A stretch of DNA of 64,000 nt from Amborella trichopoda (lineage: Eukaryota > Streptophyta > Magnoliopsida > Amborellales > Amborellaceae). Of this stretch, positions 37,249 through 49,200 are shown in pieces. The stretch spans positions 9,011,210 to 9,075,209 of the forward strand of contig NW_006498549.1 of the NCBI RefSeq assembly GCF_000471905.2. Reading direction: 5' to 3'. The notes below the pieces were generated by a model. The model did not search any database. It had not been told where the DNA came from and saw only the letters and a program-made list of their open reading frames with translations. Made by a program: the position numbers and the translations under genes. Positions within the stretch are counted from its first letter, which is position 1. Every line of letters begins with the position of its first letter.

Positions 37249-40200
37249 TGAGAGAGAGAGAGAGAGAAAGAGAGAGATGTGAAGCTAGAGGCAGAATGGT
37301 GTTTATGAGCTACTTAAAAACACATTTATAATGCGCTAAAAGCAAGGTTTTATCATCTCGAGGGAGGAGCAATTTGGGCTATCGATCTATGGTGATCTGT
37401 GGATGAAGAGGAACCTTACTGTCAACCTTCCATTTCTTAGATCAGTCATCACGATGAAGGGAATGACCTAGCACCCTTATCCCTTAGTTTCTATAACCCA
37501 TTCTGTTTTAAATAGAAAGAAAAAAAGAACAAGATTTTTGCATAACCACCTGTCCTAGTTTTATTAAAAGTAGATAATCTCTTCTTAGAGTCTTATAAAT
37601 GGTTAAAAACAATTTTATCAAAACCAAATTTCTAAAATGAAAACAATTAAAAGAGAATTAGCACTATGGGTTAGGAATAAAATACACTGAGTAATTCCAC
37701 CATTTACTGACTTCTATAGTCCACAATTTATCTTCACCAACCAAACCAATGGAACCCATGCCATAGTTACTGGGATCTTCCAACCAAGAGGTCGATTCTA
37801 CTCCAAAATCTCGCTCTTGCACACTAGAGAAGGGAATCTCTCTCCTCTCTGATTTTTAAACTTCGGAATTTCGATTCTAGTGAGGATCAAGAATCTAAAT
37901 TATAGGAGATCCTCGTTCCTATTGCATAGTTGTATGTTGTAAGAGCTTGTTTGGATGTATTCGTTAATCACTGAAAATTTGCCTTTTCAATAAAATTAAT
38001 ATTGATAATGAGTTATCTGTTGTTTGGGAGCATCCCTTATAAAATTATATGAGATAAGTCTATAGGCAGTTTTATGTAGTAGTTTACCTTTTTAAAAACT
38101 ATTTTACTTTTTTCAAAGTAATTTGCTAAAATCATGTGTTTTTAGCTAAAAATATCTAGAAATAGTTATTAATCGCCATATTAGTTAAATAATTATATAA
38201 TATTATATATAATATGAGGAATATACTGAACAACCGGCCCTAAATTTAGATATAGTATAATATTTTAGAATACGTTGGGAATTGAGATTTGCTCAATTAC
38301 CCCTTGATGCGGTGCATCCCCCATTACTAGAAATCCAATACCTCGAAATCAATTCGCCTATCACTGGCAAATCAATTTCAGAAAATTAAAACACCCAAGA
38401 ACTATATATGGTGAAGTAAATTTGGGGAAAAATAAAAATAAATCAAGAGAAGCAAAAATAGGAAAACTCACAACTACAAAAATAGACCATATACGATAAT
38501 CCAATCACCATCAAACACACAATGAAGAGATTACAAAAGGCCTATGGGCAAAAATGAATAATATTGTCGCCCATAGGCTGTGCTGTCCAATTTTTTTGGA
38601 TGGCATGGATTAAAAATCGTCACGGACATAGCATGTCCATGGCAGTTCGTCACAGATATAGCATGTCCCTTACAGGATTTTTTTCACTCAAATTTGATGC
38701 AAACAATATTTGGGGATCGCCACGGCCCCGTAAGTCCATGGCGGTTTTTAGGCAAAACCATCATGGACATGACATGTTCGTGACAGGCGCAAAAAACGGT
38801 AGCAATTTGCCTATAGGCATGTTTAAGACTTTTTCAACACACAAATATACATGGTTCACCCAAAATAGGCTACATTCACAAGCAACTTACAATGATGAAT
38901 TTACCCTCAATGGAGGAAATTACAAGTTTTATGGGTTGGTAGAGGTTACTTTACAAATGGCAAAGAAAGACTCAAATTGAGCTTTCCCTACGACAAAAAT
39001 ATTGTCAATCAATTCCTCTCTTTGTTATCATCAACCGACTTTATTGCCCCAAAGAAGCGTCGATAAATCCAGCCCAATACAAAGGCACAAAAAAGGCCCC
39101 TATCTCCACCTCACATGAGCTCTACCTCATAAGATCTCTCTTTCTCTGTTTACAAAATAATTTTTATTTACTCCCATAAAGGTTATTTTTATTTGACCAA
39201 AACACCATCACAAAAGGAGGGAAATGCCAAATGGGAGGTGATTTTGCATTTAGGTGGAGATTGTTGGGATGGTGAAATTACCCCCATTTGGTATGATGCA
39301 AATTACCCCCATTTGGTATTCTTCTTTTATTGGGGTTATTTTCATCACAAGAGAATGAATATTAATGGGAGGCTTATAAAAGCTCATTGTAGATTGAAAA
39401 TACAAGAAAATGAGGAGCTTATGAGGGAGAGCTCTTGTGAGGTAAATTAGGCATTTTGGGGAGAACCCTAGCTACCATTGTGCCATATTTTGGGTGGTTT
39501 CATCGGCATTTTCTATTGTAGGTGGATTCGTAGAGATGGTGTCAACAATGAAGGTTGGTTCGATGGTTTTTTTGTGTAGTGGAAATGGAAATCAGTGGTA
39601 CTTTATCGATTGTGAGGTAACCGATATATTTACCCAAACCTTGTAATTATTCCATGATAGTGAAATAGTTTCTTTTCCGGTTGCCTGGTGATGTAGCGCA
39701 GGTAAGGCGAACCATGTATATTTGTGTGTTGATGGTGCTTGGATTGTAGCTTGTAGTATGTTGTTTTGGTTTTAACTTTCCCATTTTCATTTTTTTATTT
39801 TATTATATTTTTCTCAAATTTATTACACATATGCGGTTCTTGGGTATTTGGATTTCTTGAAATCAATGTGTCGATGATAGGTGAGTTGCTTTCAAGATGT
39901 TAGATTTATTGCAGTGGGGGTTTGACCTCAACAAGGGTTAATTGAGAAAGTCTTAGTTCCCAACAAGCAGATTAGAGCTCAAGCGAAGTGTCTAGTAATT
40001 TGGAAAAATGGCTAGTGAAAAATTTGAAGTAAAGAAGTTCGATAGAAGGAAAGATTTTGAACTTTAGAAAATAAAAGTTCATGGCATATTAATACAACAA
40101 GGTCTTTATAAAGCACTACAAAGAAAATCTAAGAAACCGAAAAGTATGAAGGATGGTGATTGGGAAGAGTTGGATAGGTTTGTGCTCGTCATAATTCGTT

Positions 40201-43200
40201 TGTATTTAGTGAATGAAATACTATTTAATATAATAGGAGAAAAGATGGCTTCAGAATTATAGGCAAAGCTAGAAAGCTTGTATCAAACAAAATCCCTCAC
40301 AAATTAAATTTCTTGAAAAAAATTTGTATTCTTTGAGGATGCGTGAAGGTATGAAAGTGTTGGAACACTTGAACAAATACAACAACATAATTTTTAACTC
40401 CAGAGTATCAAGGTGAAGATGGATGAGATAGATCAGGCGGTGACGTTGCTGTGTTCATTACCAGAGTCTTATGAAAATTTTGTTACTACCTTGAGTTGTA
40501 ACAATGAAGAATCCCTCAAATTGGATTTGGTTAAGAATGCATTTCTTGCCAATGAATTTCGAAAGAAGGTGTCGATTGATAGTTCGATGGTTTCCAAGAT
40601 GGATGTCCTTGTTGCAAGAGGCCTGTTAGATAAATGAGGTGCTTCATCAAGAGATTCCTCAAGTAGCTGATCAAAGTCGAGAGGGTCTTATGGTTGTTGG
40701 TTTTGTGGCAACCATGGCCACATAAAGAAAGGGTTCCAGTTCGTGAATGGAAAGGCAACGTGATGCCAAGAATGAGGCATACCAAGTTGAAGAATTAACA
40801 TCCGTTCTTGTTGAAGATGAGGTGTTGATGGTGGGATGTAATCCTATTTATTATCAATGTAGGGTTCTTGATAGTGAAGCCACCATCATTTGTGGCCCGT
40901 GCTTGGATCCAGCCCGTGCTTGGATCCATATGCGTCATGTGAGGGTGGTTTGGCATCAATGGGAAACAATTCGATAAATAAGACGATTGGAATGGGCGTG
41001 GTTCCTATAAAAATATGTAATAAAATGGTTCAGACACTTGAAAATGTGTGTCATGTGCCTGATTTGAAGAAAAACTTGATTTCATTTTCTTCTCTAGATA
41101 TATAAGGATAATTTACTGGGCACTCAAAGTTTCAAAGGGGGCTCTAGTCATGATGAAAGGAGTTCAAGAAGGAAACTTGTATAAATTGTTAAGGAGCACA
41201 ATTGTAAATGAAAAAGTTATCTTGGTTGTAAAGGAAGAAGAAGCTATATAAGGGGTACATGGTTTGGCATTAGAAGGTCTTGATGGTACAAAGCAAGGTC
41301 TCGACAAGGATATTCGGCAAGTTGGAAAATATAAGGATTTTGAGCTTTCACAAGATGTAAAGCCGGAAGCACCTCATGAATTTTCCTCAAACCAATGCTC
41401 ACAATTTGGTGAAGGAAGGAAAAGTGTTGTATACAATTCTAGTTAATTTTGATCATTGTCATGATTTCATTTCACTTGTTTGTTGTTTTCTTTATTGGCT
41501 TGTGACTAGCTATGGAGTGAATATTTGGAATGGAGTGAAATAGGTATTTCGGGATTTAAGAAGTATAGGCAAGTATTGCCATAGTTTTGAGCATATGCAA
41601 GGCATCATAGGAGAGACTTATGCAAAGGCTCTTGATGATATGAGATCAAGCACAGGTTGTGCTTGTAGGTGTGTGGAAAATGTTTCACGTAGAGGATGTG
41701 GCATGACATCAAGAACTCTCGGATGAGAGAGCTGAAGAAGATGGGTTTTGCATAAGAGGAAGAAGCATGGAGGAAGATAAGTTAGGCATGCTCCTGGAGG
41801 TTATTTGGCTAGTGAGCTTACGGTGTTGGGTAAGTTCTCTAGATTCAAGAACAAAAGAATAACCGAATATGGTTTGGTAAGGAAAGTGTGTGATTTTGCA
41901 TCAAAGTGGAGATTGTTGGCACAGTGATGCAAATTACCCTCAGTTGATATTTCTTTTTTTATTAGGGGTATTTTCATCACAAGCAAATGACCTTTTATGG
42001 AGGCCCATAAAAGCTCATTGTAGAGAGAAAAAACATAAGAAAGTGGAGGGCTTATGAGGGAGAGCTCTTGTGGAGTAGAAATTGGGGATTTTGGGCAATA
42101 CCCTACCTACCATTGTGCCCTATTTGGTTGGTTTCGTCGCTATTTTCTATTGTAGGCGGATCCATGGAGATGGTATTGACAATGGAGGTTGAATCGATTT
42201 TTTTTTTTTGAAGTGGAAAGGGAAATCAGTGGTACTTTACCTATTGTGAGGTAACCTATGTATTTACTCAAATCTTGTAATTCTTTCATGATAATGAAAT
42301 CGTTTCCATGCCGGTTGCTCGTGGATATAGCCCAAATAGGGTGAACCACGTTTATTTGGGTGTTGATGGTGCTTGGATTGTAGCTTATAGTATGTTGTGG
42401 TTTTAACTTTCCTATTGTTGGTTCTCTTCATTTCCTTTTTTTCCCCAAGTTTATGACACCATGTACGATTCTTGGGTGTTGAAATCTATTTACCGGTGAT
42501 AGATGAGTTGGTTTGCCATGGGTGGGGGTGGGGGGGTTCACCGCAAACAAGGGGTAATCGAGAAAGTCTCGGTTCCCAACATAATATAATATAGCATAGC
42601 ATTGTTTTGTACTATAGCTACATATCATTGTATACCAATGTGGTATAGTTAAGTGCTCTCTGAGGCCTCATATTTTTTACAAGACAAAGCTCAGTCTAGT
42701 ATAATTAACATTTGGTCCTGCTTAAGTTCGGATTGAGCTTCCCAACATAGTGGTATCAAGATCCCTGGATTACACAATGTACAGAACGCAACCACTATAA
42801 TAGGGAGCTTCCTGCTTGTGATGATCCCGTGCTCTTGATCCTGATCCCAATCCAAGTAACTATGGGTTATACATGTCCTGATGCTACCTATTCAGACCCA
42901 TGCAATTGGATTTGCTTCTTGGGTTCTTAAAGTGTATTTTCGACAAGAAAGCGGGGGCCTGGTTCTGATAATCATATTCACTTTTGTTTTTTTAGTACCG
43001 CAAAAAGCCTTTTTGCAAATTTACTTGGTTACTCAGTTGACTGAGCAAGCATGTGTATAAAGTTCTTGTAGTACCTAACAAATAATTTGATTGCTGTCTT
43101 TGCCAAGAAGAGGTGAGGTTTCAAACCTTGGCATGTATACTTTGACATTGAATTTCTGCATCGCCTATTTAGGTTCAAGAGAGAGGCCTTTTGGAGAAGG

Positions 43201-46200
43201 ATCCTTGATTGCATGACCCTCTGGATGCTGTTGAGAGAGTGCAGAATCTTTGGAAAAGGATCATGGAAAAATAAAATGAACTGGTAATGATTCCAAAGGC
43301 CATCGTCATTTGATGGTGAGGGGCAGAGAACCCATCTTTCATTATGACAACAAAAAGCTTTGTGAGAACATGGCAAGAAGAGGAATGTGAAAGGAAACAT
43401 ATCAATTGCATATCAGATTTCTTCCATTTCTCCCCCATTGCTCAAAATACCTGCTTTGATTGGTCTTGACGAAGGCAGTTAGGAGAGATTGAGTAGGGTG
43501 ATATGTCTTGTGTTCCAACACTTTCTCAAGTCTTTAATGGCAACATCAAAAAACATGAGGGATTCCAAAAGACCTAAGTGAATGGCATGTGCAAAGGTGA
43601 TTAGTGATGAATTTATGATATTGTGTTTTTTCATGGGATCAACTAACTATTGAAGAATAACATAGTGATGCTTTCAAGAGTGTAGTGGTGATTAGTGATG
43701 ATGTTATGATATTGTGCTATTTCATGAGATCAAATACAAACTATTTGAAAAATAAGTTAATGATGCTTTCAAGAGTGTAGTGGTCTCTTGTGGAGATAGG
43801 GAGTATGTTACACAGTGTTGGTAGGATCTGGTCTGTTGCTAGGCTGTCATGGGCATGGCGTCACTTAAGGACTTTCCTGTTGGTGGTATAAGACCATTGG
43901 GCTAGAAATGCAATCTTTCAAAAATTTCCCATTGTATTAAAACTCAAGGGTTTAAATGCATAAATATCTTAATACAAAACCATAATACATATATTCCAGC
44001 CTACAAACATGGTTTATGCACATTTAAATAATAAAAATTCAACCCTAATAGGTCGCTTACAAATCCCTTACTCAAAAATATATTCAAATACTCACAATGT
44101 ACATCTCTACAAAATATTACATGACTTGCACTCACAATTCCTCATTCTATCAACATTATATGATAATTCCATCTTCATTCATCATCCTCATCATATATCA
44201 CAATGTCTCATACTCATCATAAACTTGCTCATAATATTCCAATGAGATGTCAATTCAAATAAACAATAAAGCATATCATTAAAGTTCATAACGCAAGATT
44301 AAAGAACAATCTCAATATTCACACATACTCAATTTAACCAATCATGAACCACTTAATAACTGTAAATGCATCAAATTAACATGAAACATACATGAGGGAA
44401 GTCATGGTTCGAACCCCTTGTGCCCGAGCCACGAAATGGCCTTTTAAGGACTTAATTTTGTCCCATTGTTTAAGGTACGAGTGATAATAATAACTCAAAA
44501 AGATCAATCCAATGGGAAGCAAATGATCACTTTTATTTCACTTAATGGGGATCAAATCATGAAAGAGACATGTATCAAAATAGCCCTTCAAAGTTTGAGA
44601 GAAATACTACACAAAATAAGGGAATTATGGTAAAACTAAACCATGTGGTCCATAAGGGACCACACGAACTTTTTAATATTCAAAAAGGAACTCAAGGGAC
44701 TATTTCATATGCTCAAATAAGATGAAATAAACCTCTCATCAGTTGCACATTTTCAGTAAAAATTCCAGAGAAATAAGATCAAGGTGAACCTACTCAAGAT
44801 CACGGAGTACGTACGCTAGTCTACACGTACCATGTGTATGGACTACACTATTGCTTTGAAGCTCTTCAAATATTAAATTTTCATGACCAAAAGATGAAAA
44901 AAACTACTGTAAATTAAGAATTATAGCAAGCTTTGATAATGGAAATGAGGTAGAAATTGAAATATATGAAGAAAAATCAATACTTTGGTGAAGCAATATT
45001 ATGGGCTTGATCTCACATATGAGGGACTACTCCATCAAAAGGTTTCAACTCAAGGCTAAAAAATGAGGATCACTTGAATGGGGGTGTTGATCTCAAGAGG
45101 GCCATGGTGGCCATGTTTTTGTCGAGGGGGCTCTCTTTCTCTCTCTTTGAAGTGAAATTCAAAATTAGGGTTACAATTGATCTCATAAGTTACTTTTATA
45201 CTTAGATCATAAAGATGGATTTGATCTTGATCCTTGATGCCTTAGATCAATGGCACATGAGAGGCTTTTATCCAAGCCACTCATCCATATCTTATCACCA
45301 TGATCAATGGATGAGATTTTGACATATTTCACTCCTTGTAACTTAGGTTTATAGTCATTTTACCTTAAAGTCTTTAGCTCCATGTTTTATTTCTCATTAG
45401 TCCAAATTTATGTTTACACTTTTGCCCTTGGTTTTTGAATAATTTGTGAGAGTCAATAAAGGACAAGGACATGGACATAATGGTAGTATAGGACATCCAC
45501 ACATGTGAATAGGATATCTTATGACACCACCAATAGGATTTCAACAACACTGAAGTTTCACATGGCTCAAGGCCATAAGGTTGTTCCACATAAGATATAC
45601 CCACAAGCCACAAAATCATATGTGGACAATCATATAAAACAAATTAATTCTCAAAATCACATGACTTCATACATGCCAAAAAAAATGGCACATGTGAGCA
45701 AAAAAAGACATGACCTAAATTAAATTTAAGTCATAACAATATATAACACTTTAAATAACAAGATAACATTTTATAACACATTACCACCAGAAGAACTAAT
45801 GACAAATTGGTCCCCACATAGATATGATGTCATCTACGAGTGGGGAGGTGGGGTTACCACGTGGCATTCCTATGACCACATGGGATCCATGTGGCATCCC
45901 CATAGGATGTCCTTGTTTGGTATTTATGTCAACCAAATTTGAAAATCACATTTTTTATTATTTAAAAATTTTAAAAAATGCTCCAAAATCTCAAAAATTC
46001 TCCAAATGATTTTTCAATAATACTACACAATTTCTCATTAATATAAAACTTTTTCTCATCAATTTTAGATTTTGGGTCAAAGGTAACTGAGATCTCTAGA
46101 CTTATAACACTAGTCGGAGTCTTCCATTGAGGCTAACCTTAATGACGTTCCATCAGTGTCTCAAGCCGATCCAATGGACTTGTGCTCCACAATCTATGGA

Positions 46201-49200
46201 AGGGATACATAATTGGTCACATTAAAGTCGTTGAGTCAGAGCCTCCCGTCACCAAGGGTTCAATGGATTACTGGCGCACCCTTGTGGGACATGTTGTTAC
46301 TCTAATACAGGGGTCCTCTCAAAGCACATGTGCACTAGCTCTTCTAAGTTAGATAATCCTGTAGAAGAGTGGCTTCCCATACGACTGTGGGTGCACATGC
46401 CATGTGACAGTCGTGTCAAGATTACGGGCTCATGTCCCATAAGCCGACCATTCCATGCAAGCAAATGCTCTTTTAAATACTCAGGTTCTATTATACTTAG
46501 TTGGTTTCTCCAAGCCCTGGCTTATCGCATCAACTATGAGGCATTCTAATCAATATAGTCCTGACTCGGAGGTGACCCTCACACCTCCTTGAGAGATCAC
46601 TCTCTCAAAACGCAAGCTCTCAATGCCTCATAAAACTCGGGCTATTTGAATCTGAGCCCCAGTGCGCCAAGCACCCAGATTCAGTCTCCCTCTCTAACTC
46701 CCACTGAGAGTAAGACTCGTGTCTTTAAGGCCTTGAAAGGCCACATAGTCAACATTTTCAATATTTTGGTCAAAACTTTAATACTAGAGATATGTTGACG
46801 TTAATTATAGACACAGTGACATGATGGCATCAGAGGACTTTGTTAAAATTTGAATAGTTATAAATATTTAGTTTCACAAGCTTCCAAGATAAATCAAACT
46901 ATCCAACTCGAGCATTAGGAAACAATATATATATGTGTGTGTGCGCGCACACACGCATGCGTGCATGTGTGTGTGTGCACTCATGTTCCCATTACAACCA
47001 TTTTCCTTATTACCTTCCAAAGCTTCTTCAAATTTATCTTCCCGGTCAGCATTAATTTCCCCAACCAAGCAGCCCTGAGCAACAATACTGACTGAAACAC
47101 TAAGCTCATGACAATCATCAGTACCCTTGGCAGGGTTTTTTCTGAAACTCTCTCTTCACATATAATCTCAAGAGAATTGAGTGAGTCATTCTTTGTCAAA
47201 TCACTATCCGAGGAGTCATTCTTTGGGGATTGATAGGAGCTAGAAGCACCAGTAGTTGAACTCATTCCACCCATTCCACTAACTGAAATATCATGACTCG
47301 CACACTCTTGTGTAGAGAGAGAGAGGTTTGGCAACTACGTGATTGATTTCTTGCCATTTAATGAAACAGTTTAACTATTTCGATCTATCCACTAACCACA
47401 GAATTAAAATATATTTTATCATGCATCCAGGCTGGAATAATTTACAACACTGGTCTATAATGAAATTAACTTTATGCTCATAAAAGTTTACATTTATATA
47501 TTTCGTGCTCTCTTCTTGCAGCCTTTCCACTCTAGGAGTCAGTTATTCTCAAAGGTATGGTTCAATACGTCTACCATATTTCTTTCACTTATTCATGTGC
47601 CATGTCTTGTATAGGAAAACAATATCATACAAACTCTTTGTATAGCTATTTTGCTAGTGTCTCTCTTGTCATTTTTAGCAGATTTTGTGACATTCTGTTT
47701 TGGTAAGGCATGTTGGAAGGTAGAGAACCTAAAAAATAAAGGCACATTGGAAGGTTGATTGCTGCTAGGGAATGTTCTCCTTGATTTTGAAGCCTTGTTG
47801 GCTAGAAATAGAATATCATAAATGCAACAGTAACTAGATATGTGGCTTCTAATGATATGATTATAAACGAGAATGATGTGTTTTACCTGCCATTCAAAAA
47901 AGAAAAATGATATTCTTTATCTGCGGTGTCAGTTTTACCTTTGTGGTACTTTGGAAGGATAGAGGCTGTATACACCTACTAATGTTTACCACGTAGTTTT
48001 CTAAGTGACAAAGAGAATCATTTGGAACTTCATACTGATTTGGGGCTACTTATCATAAATCAACTGGTATAAATATGGGCTATCTTCACGTAGAAACTGG
48101 TCAAATTTACTTCTTGATTGCAGGGGCTGTGTAGTGTAATAGAAGTTTGCATGTCAGAATCATGGGCATCTATTCTTGACCATGCCCATATATCTAGTTT
48201 GTTCTTGACCTAGCTCTATAATGTAGTAACTCAAATGAGAATCATAGACTTCGAAATATTTGGTCTTCCATCTTTTTTACTGCTATTTGGTTTCTATGGG
48301 AAGAGTAGAAGAGTTTTTTAGTTAAAACCCAGGAGAGAGCTTATTGTGAAAAGGATTACCCTAGACGTTCAGGCACTAGCAGAAGTTAAGAAGTGGTTTT
48401 CTCATTTATCAGAAAGGGCCATCATTGATAACCTTCGGATAACTTGGCAGCAGCAGAAGGCTGAGTCCTTTACTTCGGTAGCGTGGTCTTTTCCTGAGAC
48501 TCATAATTACATACTCAATATTGATGGTTCTTCCTTGAGAAATCTAGGTTTAACAGGTGGTGGTGGACTTATCAGGAACAGTGCGGGCGGCTCTATTGTT
48601 GCTTTCACAAAGCATTTTGGTTTTGCTTTTAATAACCATGCCATAGATTCAAAAAGCGGACCGTCCAGCACTTAAGCGGTCCAGAAGGCCTGGGCTCATT
48701 GCCCAAGTCTAGGCGGCCAAACTGGGTGGTTTGTCCCTGGGCGGCCGCCCAGGGCCTGCACCTCACCAAGGGGCGGAAAAAAAAAACCGTGAGGGTATTT
48801 TGAGTCTTTTGTTTTTTTTTAAAGCCCCAAAAATTAGGGTTTTAGGTTCATTTGAAACCTAAACCTTGTTTGAGCCAAATTTAGAGAGAGGAAACCACCA
48901 AAAAGCTAGATTGTTGTGAATTTTTTAAGATCGAAGGGTTACTCAAAGTCAACCAGAATTGATCAAAATATCACCCATTGGTATTATATTTACTTTTTGA
49001 TGTTTTACAAAGTTATTAGTTGGTGTTTTAGAAGATTTTGAGTATTTAGAAGCATCTTTGACGTAGAAGTTTGAAGATTGAGCAATCAAAATCAAAGTAA
49101 TTGATGTTTTTTTATTGCTTTAGTAATTTGCATTATTTTTTAGATGTCTTCTTCGGGATCTAATAGGAGTGGTGACCCCGGTTGAAAATATGGCTATAAC

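Larger units (their letters stand above)
39262..42581 (+). mobile_element. Ty1/copia retrotransposon with both LTRs and a deleted interior
   Basis: The 5' LTR is 39262-39965 (704 bp) and the 3' LTR 41914-42581 (668 bp); both run TGTTGG to CCCAACA. The interior is only about 1.95 kb and keeps gag, a zinc knuckle and the protease/pre-integrase start; integrase, RT and RNase H are gone. A degenerate Met-tRNA primer site (ATTAGAGCT) follows the 5' LTR. A purine-rich AAAGTGGAGAT precedes the 3' LTR. A similar GGTGGAGAT also precedes the 5' LTR, so the left flank (about 39200-39261) is itself a scrap of an element interior. No 5-bp target duplication was seen. Confidence 0.85.

Noticed and set aside
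43029-43438. Two overlapping minus-strand open frames of 123 and 87 codons
   Set aside because: No conserved motif, no splice or promoter context, and neighbouring DNA is retroelement debris.
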